DNA from: Saprospiraceae bacterium | GTDB taxonomy: Bacteria; Bacteroidota; Bacteroidia; Chitinophagales; Saprospiraceae | Assembly (NCBI GenBank): GCA_020630895.1 | Contig: JAHDII010000062.1 | Span: 1 to 14,249, forward strand | Reading direction: 5' to 3' | DNA: 14,249 nucleotides | Shown here: positions 1-6,510 of the stretch, piece after piece | Numbering within the stretch: the stretch's first letter is position 1 | Layout: every line of letters starts with the position of its first letter | Translations under genes and position numbers: made by a program | Notes under the pieces: generated by a model | Database searches by the model: none | What the model saw: only the letters and a program-made list of their open reading frames with translations | Told to the model about the DNA's origin: nothing

Positions 1-42
1 AAAAATAAAATAAAATAAATATTTTTTTTCATTGTAATAAAT

Positions 43-585
43 TTAAAAAGATAAAAAATCATTAATTTGATTTTGAATTATTTTTGATGTTGTATCATCT
101 TTAATTTTATTCGCATCATTTAATAATAAATGACATCCCGAAATAGGCAATCTGTTAGGATGAACCATCATTCCAATATGACATAACATTCCTGTTAGAT
201 GTTCTAAGCCTCTTAAATTTCCAGCACGTCCCATTGCTACACCAACTAATAGTGCTTTTTTTCCTCCAAAGGTTTCTTTTAATTTTCTAATAGAAAGTGC
301 ATCAATAAATAATTTTAAAACTCCAGGGATGCTTCCATTATATTCAGGAACAACAAAGACATATTTTTTTGTAGGAATTAAAACAGTGTCTTGTAATTTT
401 TTAAGAGTTTCAGAAATATTATCTTCTTGATACATATCTGATTTTAATAATCCTTCTTGTACATCTTCTAAAGAAATGAGTTCTACTCCCTCAGAAGTAG
501 TGGCTCTTAAAGTTTCTGCATAAATTTGAGCAAATTTCATGGTGTTGGAATGACTTCTATTCGTACAACTGATTACGGTTATCAT
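43..585 (-). CDS. NADPH-dependent FMN reductase-like flavoprotein
   Basis: A 180-residue flavodoxin-fold protein of the NADPH-dependent FMN reductase family (PF03358 type). Visible signatures are the N-terminal beta strand and FMN phosphate loop (TNRSHSNT, residues 8-15) and the second flavin-contact loop PEYNGSIPG (80-88). A conserved GVAMGRAGNLRG stretch follows at 115-126. Length is normal for the family. Such proteins are cytosolic and move electrons from NAD(P)H to flavin or quinone-like acceptors; the acceptor cannot be read from sequence. It is the last gene of the minus-strand run, 45 bp after the acyl-CoA dehydrogenase. That spacer is an octamer-repeat array. Co-transcription with the acyl-CoA genes is inferred from orientation and spacing only. 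The ATG at 585 is the natural start, since the strand begins there with MITVIS. Confidence 0.85.
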   Translation of the reverse strand: MITVISCTNRSHSNTMKFAQIYAETLRATTSEGVELISLEDVQEGLLKSDMYQEDNISETLKKLQDTVLIPTKKYVFVVPEYNGSIPGVLKLFIDALSIRKLKETFGGKKALLVGVAMGRAGNLRGLEHLTGMLCHIGMMVHPNRLPISGCHLLLNDANKIKDDTTSKIIQNQINDFLSF

Positions 586-592
586 ATATTAA

Positions 593-632
593 ATTGTTAA
601 ATTGTAAAAATGCTAAATTACTAAATTGTTTT
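593..632. repeat. Octamer tandem array, five degenerate units
   Basis: Five 8-bp units in register on the plus strand: ATTGTTAA, ATTGTAAA, AATGCTAA, ATTACTAA, ATTGTTTT. The array fills almost the whole spacer between the acyl-CoA dehydrogenase stop codon (631-633) and the flavoprotein start (585). It belongs to the same family as the cleaner arrays at 4271-4340 and 5203-5234, and is the most degenerate of them. Confidence 0.8.
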
Positions 633-1794
633 ATATTGTTTTAGAATAAGTATTATTATCAATGATTATTTTAGAAATGATTTCGCACATGATTTCAGAA
701 GTACCTCCTCCTATAGTTCCTAAACGAGAATCTCTAAACATTCTAGCTAGGGGATAATCTTCCATAAAACCATATCCTCCAAACATTTGAAGACATTGAG
801 TGGTTACTTTATCACTTAATTGTGTACTTAATAACTTTGCCATAGATGCTTCTTTAACCAAATAATCTCCATTTTGAAAACGTTGACATAGATGATAAAT
901 AAATTGTTGGTTCATTTCTATTTCAGAAGCCATTTGAGCTATTCTATGTCTCAATACTTGAAATTTATTAATAGGTCTTCCAAAAGCTTTTCTTTCCGCC
1001 ATATATTGAAGCGTTACTTCTAAGGCATATTTAGAAACAGCAGTACCTCCTATTGCCATAGTCAATCTTTCTAGGACGAAGTGTTGCATGATATAAAAGA
1101 AACCCATTCCCTCTTCGCCTAATAAATTTTCTTTAGGAACTTTTACATCATCAAAAGAAATTTCTCCGGTATCAGATGCTTTCCATCCTAATTTATTTAA
1201 TTTTGTAGCAGCAACACCTGACGTTGTTCGATCAATAATGATCATACTTAATCCGTTATTTTTAGTTGTATTTGTTTTTACTGCTGCTACAATAAAATCA
1301 CTATTAACTCCATTTGTAATAAAAGTTTTAGATCCATTAATAATATAATAATCTCCTTCTTTTTTTGCTGTGGTTCTAATAGATTGAACATCAGAACCTG
1401 CGGAAGGTTCAGTAATGGCTAAACATCCAATACATTTTCCTTGTATTCCAGGAATTAAATATTTTTCTTTTTGTTGTTCGTTTGCTTGGGCTTTAATATG
1501 GGTTAACGCGAGATATGGGTGAGCTCCAATTGAAGCAGCAAATCCGCCAGAATTTACTCTTGCAATTTCTTCATTTAAAATTATAGTGTACCAAAAATCA
1601 ACATCTAATCCTCCATATTTTTCTTCTTGCATTAATCCTAAATAACCCATTTCTCCCATTTTAAGAAAAATACTTCTTGGAATTTCTCCATTTTTTTCCC
1701 ATTCAGCTATATATGGCGTTACTTCTTTTTTTAAAAAGTCTCTTACGCTACTTCTAAATATTTTATGCTCTTCTGTAAAGTAATATGAGTTCAT
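631..1794 (-). CDS. Acyl-CoA dehydrogenase, IVD/LCAD-type active site (387 aa)
   Basis: A flavin-dependent acyl-CoA dehydrogenase that oxidises an acyl-CoA to the trans-2-enoyl-CoA, passing electrons to ETF. The fold is complete: N-terminal helical domain, the TEPSAGSD FAD/substrate loop (128-135), NGSKTFITNG (153-162), helical domain with RKAFGRPI (268-275), and C-terminal IGGGTSEIM (361-369). The classical MCAD base position in IYEGT is Gly here. A Glu lies in the LERL motif at residue 242, where isovaleryl-CoA and long-chain dehydrogenases place their base, so activity is expected. Start chosen at 1794 because MNSYYFTEEH matches the start of the adjacent paralogue. The frame stays open 90 bases upstream to an ATG at 1884, but that extension translates only spacer repeats. 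Substrate is probably a branched or medium-chain acyl-CoA, by inference. Confidence 0.9.
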   Translation of the reverse strand: MNSYYFTEEHKIFRSSVRDFLKKEVTPYIAEWEKNGEIPRSIFLKMGEMGYLGLMQEEKYGGLDVDFWYTIILNEEIARVNSGGFAASIGAHPYLALTHIKAQANEQQKEKYLIPGIQGKCIGCLAITEPSAGSDVQSIRTTAKKEGDYYIINGSKTFITNGVNSDFIVAAVKTNTTKNNGLSMIIIDRTTSGVAATKLNKLGWKASDTGEISFDDVKVPKENLLGEEGMGFFYIMQHFVLERLTMAIGGTAVSKYALEVTLQYMAERKAFGRPINKFQVLRHRIAQMASEIEMNQQFIYHLCQRFQNGDYLVKEASMAKLLSTQLSDKVTTQCLQMFGGYGFMEDYPLARMFRDSRLGTIGGGTSEIMCEIISKIIIDNNTYSKTI

Positions 1795-1804
1795 TGTTGA
1801 ATTG
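1793..1804. repeat. Octamer unit covering the start codon
   Basis: One full unit ATTGTTGA (1793-1800) plus a partial ATTG. The first two bases of the unit are part of the start codon complement, so on the coding strand the leader reads TCAACAATG. The same arrangement occurs at two other genes (starts at 3400 and 6480). Confidence 0.65.
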
Positions 1805-1885
1805 TTTTCAGTCCACAGTCCACGGTTTTCAGTCCACAGATAATTATTTGCTAAATTGTTCACTGATAACTGTTCACTGTTCACT
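1804..1885. repeat. Two heptamer tandem arrays in the ACAD-ACAD spacer
   Basis: Two blocks with 7-bp periodicity on the plus strand. Block one (1804-1838) is GTTTTCA, GTCCACA, GTCCACG, GTTTTCA, GTCCACA. Block two (1858-1885) is GTTCACT, GATAACT, GTTCACT, GTTCACT. They are separated by about 20 bp containing TTTGCTAAATTG, an octamer-family fragment. The two blocks share the G-T-n-n-A-C pattern, so they may be diverged members of one heptamer family. They fill the spacer between the two acyl-CoA dehydrogenase genes, and the reading frame through them is open, which produces a false N-terminal extension of the downstream gene. They resemble short tandemly repeated repetitive (STRR-like) sequences. 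Confidence 0.8.
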
Positions 1886-1888
1886 GAA

Positions 1889-3400
1889 TTAAGATAATAA
1901 AGATTGTAATTTCATGGCGACAGACATATCTCCTTTTATTTTTATTTTTCCACTCATTACGGCATTCATTGGATTTAATTTTCCTTTTAATAAGTTATTG
2001 AAGTCTTCATAAGAAATTTGGATGGTACAATTGGCATCATCATTATTAATGCTTACTTTATTTTTTTCTCCTGTACCATCAATGAATAATTGTTCTTTAC
2101 CAAAATCAAATTTTAATGTTTTACCAAGAGGTTTTGCTTTTTCTGCTCCTGCTTGAATTTTATCTAAAATATGATTTAAGTTTATTTCATCATTAGTAGG
2201 AATATTTTTTTCTTTTTGTGGATTACTATTTGAAGTAGTTTTTTTATAGATTGGATCTTTTGCAGCAGATTGATATGCTACATCATCAATCATAATTTCA
2301 GAAGTTCCTCCACCAATTGTTCCTATTCTTGAATCTCTAAACATTCTTGCAATTTTGAACTCTTCCATATATCCATATCCTCCAAAAAATTGTAAACATT
2401 GATACATCACTTTGTCAGATAATTCAGAGGATAATAGTTTAGACATTGAGCATTCTTTTACAGCATATTTTCCATCATTATTTAATCTACAACAATAAAG
2501 AACAAACTGTTTGGTGGCTTCAATTTCTGCGGCTAATTGGGCTATTCTATGCCTTAATACTTGAAATTTATTAATAGGTCTTCCAAAGGCTTTTCTTTCA
2601 GACATATATTTTAATGAATATGCTAAAGCTTCTTCACAAGCCGCATATCCCATAACCGCTCCTGTAAGACGTTCTAATTGTAAACCTCCCATTAGATAAT
2701 AAAAACCTTGTCCTTCTTCGCCAATTAAATTTTCAGCAGGAACTTTTACTTCATCAAACGCGAGTTCAGCAGTATCGGAAGCATGCCAACCTAATTTATT
2801 TAATTTTGTAGCAGAAACACCTTCCGCATTTCTATCAATAACTAATAAACTTACACCTGCTGCACCAGCATTGGGATCTGTTTTTACAACAGTTATAATA
2901 AAATCGCCATAAACGGCATTTGTAATAAAAGTTTTAGAACCATTTACAATATAATAATCTCCTTGTTTGATGGCTGTTGTTTGAATATTTTGAGCATCGG
3001 ATCCTGCACCTGGTTCAGTAATACCAATACAACTTATTTTTTCTCCGGAAATAATTCCTGGTAAATATTTTTCTTTTAATCGTTCTGAACCATGTTTTAA
3101 AATATAAGGACTAGACATATACTGAACGACAATTTGACTGATTGCAAAACCTCCAGAATACATTTTTGATACTTCTTCACAAAAAATAACATCATAAAAA
3201 AAATCGAGATTCATACCTCCATATTTTTCAGGATATGATAATCCTAAAAAGCCCATATCTCCCATTTTTTTCCAAATATTTCTAGGAATTTTTTGCTCTT
3301 TTTCCCATTGATCAATATTGGGTAATACTTCTTTATGTAAAAATGTTCTTAAACTTTCTCTGAACATTTCATGCTCTTCTGTAAAATAATATGAGTTCAT
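1889..3400 (-). CDS. Acyl-CoA dehydrogenase fused to C-terminal SCP2 sterol/lipid-carrier domain (503 aa)
   Basis: Residues 1-376 form a full acyl-CoA dehydrogenase that closely parallels the neighbouring 387-residue paralogue: TEPGAGSD (128-135), NGSKTFITN (153-161), RKAFGRPI (269-276) and IGGGTSEIM (362-370). The putative base is Glu243 in LERL. A polar linker (about 380-403) leads to a 100-residue domain whose composition and order match the SCP2 fold. It contains a FDFG strand, a GTG turn, and the region INNDDANCTIQISYEDFNN followed by GKLNPMNAVMSGKIKIKGD (473-491). SCP2 domains bind sterols or fatty acyl-CoAs, so this one may present a hydrophobic substrate to the dehydrogenase. Acyl-CoA dehydrogenases are normally about 380-400 residues, so the fusion is unusual. 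The first 10 codons and the leader are nearly identical to those of the next gene, indicating a tandem duplication. Confidence 0.9.
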   Translation of the reverse strand: MNSYYFTEEHEMFRESLRTFLHKEVLPNIDQWEKEQKIPRNIWKKMGDMGFLGLSYPEKYGGMNLDFFYDVIFCEEVSKMYSGGFAISQIVVQYMSSPYILKHGSERLKEKYLPGIISGEKISCIGITEPGAGSDAQNIQTTAIKQGDYYIVNGSKTFITNAVYGDFIITVVKTDPNAGAAGVSLLVIDRNAEGVSATKLNKLGWHASDTAELAFDEVKVPAENLIGEEGQGFYYLMGGLQLERLTGAVMGYAACEEALAYSLKYMSERKAFGRPINKFQVLRHRIAQLAAEIEATKQFVLYCCRLNNDGKYAVKECSMSKLLSSELSDKVMYQCLQFFGGYGYMEEFKIARMFRDSRIGTIGGGTSEIMIDDVAYQSAAKDPIYKKTTSNSNPQKEKNIPTNDEINLNHILDKIQAGAEKAKPLGKTLKFDFGKEQLFIDGTGEKNKVSINNDDANCTIQISYEDFNNLLKGKLNPMNAVMSGKIKIKGDMSVAMKLQSLLS

Positions 3401-3455
3401 TGTTGTATTGTTAAAATTGCTAAATTGCTAAATTGTTGAATTGCTAAATTGATTT
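3399..3455. repeat. Octamer tandem array, seven units
   Basis: Units on the plus strand: ATTGTTGT (3399), ATTGTTAA (3407), one extra A at 3415, then ATTGCTAA (3416), ATTGCTAA (3424), ATTGTTGA (3432), ATTGCTAA (3440), ATTGATTT (3448). The array fills the spacer between the SDR stop codon and the ACAD-SCP2 start. Its first unit overlaps the start codon complement at 3398-3400. Confidence 0.9.
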
Positions 3456-3456
3456 A

Positions 3457-4263
3457 TTATTTGAGGTAGTTTTTCATAACAGTGGCAAGTCCCATTTTAT
3501 TATAATTCAAATGTTGGGCTCCATCTACAAAAATAGAAGTACCTGTTATATATGCAGCTAGTGGACTTGCTAAAAAACAAACCGCATTGGCTACATCTTC
3601 TACTTTTCCAAATCGTTTTAAAGGTATAGATTTTTTTGCTTCTTCAAACATTTCTTGTATTTCTTTTGGATAAGTATCTAAACCTGAGGATTCAATAATT
3701 CCAGGAGCTATACAATTAATCCTAATATTAAATTCAGACCATTCTTGTGCTAGTGTTTTGGTTAAATTTTCTACCCCTGCTCTTGCAGCTCCAGTATGAG
3801 CCATTCCTGGAAAACCTCTATGCATCACAGCTGTAATATTCACAATAACGCCAGATGTTTGTGGAATAAAAAAAGTATTCGCCATTTCACGCGTCATATA
3901 AAAAGTACCATTCAAATTATTATTAATAACCGCATGCCAACCTTTGTCATTAATCATTTCAGCTAGTGCTGGAAATTGTCCTCCTGCATTATTGACCAAT
4001 ATGTCTAAACGTCCATGATTATTTTTTATTTGTTTGGCAAGAGCTTGAATTTGTTCTGTTTCACGAATATCACATGCTCTATAATCACAAGTTCCAAATT
4101 GGTTTAATTCTTCGGCTGCTTTTTTTAAGGGTTCTTCTTTTCTTGATGCAATAATTACTGTTGCTCCATGTTCTAATAACATTTTTGCGATGGCATAACC
4201 AATGCCACTTCTTCCTCCTGTTACTAGGGCTATTTTGTTTTTGAATATTTCTTTTGAATACAT
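3457..4263 (-). CDS. SDR-family oxidoreductase, peroxisomal trans-2-enoyl-CoA reductase (PECR)-like
   Basis: A 268-residue classical-length short-chain dehydrogenase/reductase. The nucleotide loop is TGGRSGIG (15-22), followed by NNAG (91-94), INNNLNGTF (113-121) and IRINCIAPG (180-188). The usual catalytic YxxxK is not present: the aligned residues are T157 and R161 within HTGAARAGVENLTK (156-169). This stretch and the preceding GFPGMAH closely resemble, from memory, the human peroxisomal trans-2-enoyl-CoA reductase segment GFPLAVHSGAARAGV. SDRs of the DECR/PECR group act on enoyl- or dienoyl-CoA with NADPH using non-standard catalytic residues. A role in reducing or isomerising an unsaturated acyl-CoA intermediate of the pathway is therefore plausible but inferred. 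It lies between BKACE and ACAD-SCP2 and shares the octamer-repeat leader. A role as AtuG-like dehydrogenase is the alternative. Confidence 0.85.
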   Translation of the reverse strand: MYSKEIFKNKIALVTGGRSGIGYAIAKMLLEHGATVIIASRKEEPLKKAAEELNQFGTCDYRACDIRETEQIQALAKQIKNNHGRLDILVNNAGGQFPALAEMINDKGWHAVINNNLNGTFYMTREMANTFFIPQTSGVIVNITAVMHRGFPGMAHTGAARAGVENLTKTLAQEWSEFNIRINCIAPGIIESSGLDTYPKEIQEMFEEAKKSIPLKRFGKVEDVANAVCFLASPLAAYITGTSIFVDGAQHLNYNKMGLATVMKNYLK

Positions 4264-4270
4264 ATTTTAA

Positions 4271-4340
4271 ATTGCTAAATTGCTAAATTGCTAAATTGCT
4301 AAATTGTTGAATTGTTGAATTGTTACATTGTTACATTGTT
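4271..4340. repeat. Octamer tandem array, almost nine units
   Basis: The cleanest array in the window, in perfect 8-bp register: ATTGCTAA four times (4271-4302), ATTGTTGA twice (4303-4318), ATTGTTAC twice (4319-4334), then ATTGTT. Variants occur in identical adjacent blocks, which suggests growth by duplication of whole units. It fills the spacer between the BKACE stop (4345) and the SDR start (4263) and would be part of the SDR leader in the mRNA. Confidence 0.95.
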
Positions 4341-4344
4341 GGTA

Positions 4345-5202
4345 TTAAGTGTTTTGAGGGATTTTGAGCATTTTTCTGGTTTCTTCAATAGAAGCTATTT
4401 CTCTTCCCATCATATTGGCAAGTTTTACGCCCCATTCTACACATTCTCCGTTTGATTTTGCCATCTCATTATTAGGGAGATAAAAATTATCCTCTAATCC
4501 AACTCTAAAATTACCTCCCATTGTACAAGCAATTGCTGCCATTTGCCATTGTTTTCTACTAATAGCAATTACTTGCCAAAAAGCATCTTTGGGAACTTGA
4601 CTAATTTGATGCATTAAATTTTGTGGTGTAGCTGCAATACCTCCTAATACACCCATTACTAAACTATAACATGCATTGTCTGGAATTTTACCCATATCTC
4701 TTAATGGTTCGGCATTACGAATATGTCCTGTATCAAAACATTCCATTTCTGGGGTTGTTCCTGCTTCTTTCATTGCTTCTACAAAAAATTGCATAGTGCT
4801 AAATGAGTTTTCAAATACGCCATTCCAATAGAACATTTTAGCTTTTTTAGAATAAATAGCATAATTCATAGAACCCATATTGAAAGCTGCCATATCTGGT
4901 TGGAGTGCTTTTATATGTTTAATTCTTTCTTCATTAGGAATTCCTATTGCTCCTGTAGAATAGTTAATAATTACATGGGGACATCTTTTTCGAACTTCTT
5001 CATGAATTTGTTCAAATACTTCGAGTCGCCAACTGGGAGTGCCATCATCTTCTCTTGCATGAATATGTACTATACTTGCTCCTGCATCTACTGCTCGTTT
5101 GGCTTCTTCTCCTAATTCTTTTGGTGTATAAGGTATATAGGGACAATGTGACCGGTTGGTTGCTGCTCCTGTTAATGCGGCGGATAGAATGAGTTTTTTC
5201 AT
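4345..5202 (-). CDS. Beta-keto acid cleavage enzyme (BKACE, DUF849 family)
   Basis: A 285-residue TIM-barrel enzyme of the 3-keto-5-aminohexanoate cleavage (Kce) family. These zinc enzymes condense a beta-keto acid with acetyl-CoA to give acetoacetate and a new acyl-CoA. The zinc ligands known in Kce are matched: H46 and H48 in VHIHARED, and E237 in RVGLEDN, with R233 and D238 at the Kce spacing. Kce Glu14, which I recall contacting the substrate amino group, aligns with Ala14 here (AALTGAATN). The natural substrate is thus probably not the lysine-fermentation amino-keto acid. Length and the GVLGGIAATPQNL segment (184-196) are typical. In this operon it sits where liu clusters often carry HMG-CoA lyase, also a TIM barrel, but it lacks that family's signatures. 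Its leader is an octamer array starting directly at the ATG. Confidence 0.88.
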   Translation of the reverse strand: MKKLILSAALTGAATNRSHCPYIPYTPKELGEEAKRAVDAGASIVHIHAREDDGTPSWRLEVFEQIHEEVRKRCPHVIINYSTGAIGIPNEERIKHIKALQPDMAAFNMGSMNYAIYSKKAKMFYWNGVFENSFSTMQFFVEAMKEAGTTPEMECFDTGHIRNAEPLRDMGKIPDNACYSLVMGVLGGIAATPQNLMHQISQVPKDAFWQVIAISRKQWQMAAIACTMGGNFRVGLEDNFYLPNNEMAKSNGECVEWGVKLANMMGREIASIEETRKMLKIPQNT

Positions 5203-5234
5203 ATTGCTAAATTGCTAAATTGTTGAATTGTTAG
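5203..5234. repeat. Left octamer array flanking the four-helix-bundle gene
   Basis: Four 8-bp units: ATTGCTAA, ATTGCTAA, ATTGTTGA, ATTGTTAG. The array begins at the base after the BKACE start codon complement and its last unit overlaps the stop codon of the four-helix-bundle gene (5231-5233). Bases 5215-5230 (CTAAATTGTTGAATTG) are a perfect 16-bp inverted match to 5637-5652. Confidence 0.9.
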
Positions 5235-5608
5235 TATTTAAGTTTTTCGTTTGTAAATTTGATTAGTTGGTGAATGGAGCGAGGTAAATGTTCTAATTGA
5301 TTTAATATGTACTCTTTTTCTTCTTTTGTAATTAAATTTCGATGAATACATTTTCTAATCCAGTCTTTTGTTTCTTCCATTGAACCAAAACTATATCTAT
5401 AAAATTTAATTTTATCTTTTTTATGGTATCGTCCAAAACCTTCTGCAATATTAGCAGAAATAGAATCTGCAGAACGAACCATTTGTTGTCCAATAGTTCT
5501 TTTTTCAAATATTTCCCATTGAATTACTATATCCCAAATATAATTACTTAAATGATATGATTTTATATAGCAATCAATTTTATCTAAAGTTAAAAATTTA
5601 TTTTCCAT
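5231..5608 (-). CDS. Four-helix-bundle protein, S23/23S rRNA intervening-sequence protein family
   Basis: A 125-residue all-helical protein. It carries the family signature RSADSISANIAEGFGR (45-60) and the following FYRYSFGSMEET (69-80), both typical of the TIGR02436-type family named after proteins encoded in intervening sequences of some 23S rRNA genes. Its molecular function is not established; related bundles (Avd) act with diversity-generating retroelement reverse transcriptases, but none is visible here. It has no obvious metabolic link to the acyl-CoA genes around it. The ATG at 5608 gives the normal family length, and the stop codon lies inside the left repeat arm. Enclosure by inverted octamer arrays suggests it entered the operon as a unit. 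A role on nucleic acid or ribosomes is possible but unproven. Confidence 0.85.
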   Translation of the reverse strand: MENKFLTLDKIDCYIKSYHLSNYIWDIVIQWEIFEKRTIGQQMVRSADSISANIAEGFGRYHKKDKIKFYRYSFGSMEETKDWIRKCIHRNLITKEEKEYILNQLEHLPRSIHQLIKFTNEKLKY

Positions 5609-5632
5609 AATAGTTATTTTTATTGGTTAATG

Positions 5633-5664
5633 CATTCAATTCAACAATTTAGAAATTCAACAAT
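5633..5664. repeat. Right octamer array, inverted, flanking the four-helix-bundle gene
   Basis: Read on the minus strand from 5664: ATTGTTGA, ATTTCTAA, ATTGTTGA, ATTGAATG. This is the octamer family in the opposite orientation to every other array here. It lies 24 bp upstream of the four-helix-bundle start and three bases from the hydratase stop codon (5668-5670). Confidence 0.85.
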
Positions 5665-5667
5665 TTA

Positions 5668-6480
5668 TTATTCCCCCTTCCAATTGGGTTTTCTTTTTTG
5701 TTTAAAGGCTAGTAATCCTTCTTGAGCATCTTGAGTCATAATTGTTTGTTGTAACATTTTTATTAAATATTGATGTTGCGATTCTGCAGATTGAATATGG
5801 TCGAATGCTTCTAGACCTAATTTTATTGCTGAAGGAGAATTTTGTTGTATTTCTTCAATTAAATTTTCTATAATATTATTGATATTTTCAGAAGTAGCAA
5901 TATGTGTTATTAATCCAAAATCGTGAGCTTTTTGTACGGGTAAATTGTATCCTCTAATGCACCAATCTAGTACTTTTCGAGGAGGCATAATTCTTAGTAA
6001 TGATGCCATGACTTGAAAAGGGAATAAACCTCTTTTGACTTCAGGTAAACCCAGTGTGATATTTTCATTAGCTACAACATACGTTGCTCCAGCCAAAAAG
6101 AAAAAACCACCAGCATAAACATCTCCCGTTACTTTAGTAATAATAGGTTTATGTACTTTATTAAATAATTCACCAATTAATATTTCTTGATTAGGGGAGG
6201 GGATAGAAGAATTAAATTCTCCTACATTTCCCATAAATGCTTTTAAGTCTGCTCCAGCACAAAAAACATTTCCTTTGGCTTGGAAAATAATGATCCAAAT
6301 ATTTTTTTCTTCTTTAGCATATTGTAAAGCAAATGCTAATTCATTAAGCATGTGAGGATGGATAGCATTTTTTTTATGTTCTCTATTGAGAGTAATAGTA
6401 AAGATATGATTACTTTCTTCTATTTCAATAAATGCAAAAGTTTGTTTGTGAATTTCTGATGTATTGTGATAATAATTCAT
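5668..6480 (-). CDS. Enoyl-CoA hydratase/isomerase family protein
   Basis: A 270-residue crotonase-fold protein. Visible motifs are the first oxyanion-hole segment CAGADLKAF (74-82), the second GG turn YAGGFFFLAG (122-131), and LGLPEVKRGLFPFQVM (143-158). Crotonase uses two glutamates: the one in the PE motif is kept (Glu147), whereas the one in the GGGCEL motif falls on Phe here. LiuC/AtuE-type hydratases, as I recall them, also lack that residue, which fits hydration of a glutaconyl-type CoA product of the neighbouring carboxylase. The exact reaction (hydratase, isomerase or other) is not certain. The C-terminal FKQKRKPNWKG (262-269) is typical of the family. It is 28 bp downstream of the biotin carboxylase gene, and its leader is octamer repeat up to the ATG. 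Confidence 0.85.
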   Translation of the reverse strand: MNYYHNTSEIHKQTFAFIEIEESNHIFTITLNREHKKNAIHPHMLNELAFALQYAKEEKNIWIIIFQAKGNVFCAGADLKAFMGNVGEFNSSIPSPNQEILIGELFNKVHKPIITKVTGDVYAGGFFFLAGATYVVANENITLGLPEVKRGLFPFQVMASLLRIMPPRKVLDWCIRGYNLPVQKAHDFGLITHIATSENINNIIENLIEEIQQNSPSAIKLGLEAFDHIQSAESQHQYLIKMLQQTIMTQDAQEGLLAFKQKRKPNWKGE

Positions 6481-6510
6481 TGTTACATTGCTTTAATGTT
6501 GAATTGTTTT
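6479..6510. repeat. Octamer array, four degenerate units
   Basis: Units ATTGTTAC (6479), ATTGCTTT (6487), AATGTTGA (6495), ATTGTTTT (6503). The first unit overlaps the hydratase start codon complement (6478-6480) and the array fills the spacer to the biotin carboxylase stop. This is the most upstream array of the operon; the two spacers further upstream have none. Confidence 0.7.

Larger units (their letters stand above)
5203..5664. mobile_element. Candidate inserted cassette: S23-like gene bracketed by inverted octamer arrays
   Basis: Two 32-bp, four-unit octamer arrays in inverted orientation (5203-5234 and 5633-5664) enclose exactly one gene, 5231-5608. The arms match at about 26 of 32 positions, with 16 contiguous. 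The right arm ends three bases before the hydratase stop and the left arm begins directly at the BKACE start codon, so the interval fits as an insertion between two operon genes. The right arm is the only array in the window in the reverse orientation. No transposase is present and no target-site duplication is evident. Interpretation as a mobile or once-mobile unit is inference. Confidence 0.35.

Noticed and set aside
4271..4340. CRISPR-like array
   Set aside because: The period is 8 bp with no spacers and no cas genes; it is a simple tandem repeat.
4900..5115. 71-codon open frame on the plus strand
   Set aside because: It lies fully inside the BKACE gene on the other strand, has a Cys/Tyr/Phe-rich composition with no family features, and is a shadow of real coding sequence.
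4345..5202. HMG-CoA lyase, expected from liu operon context
   Set aside because: The sequence has the DUF849/Kce zinc pattern (HxH and RxxxED) and lacks HMG-CoA lyase signatures.
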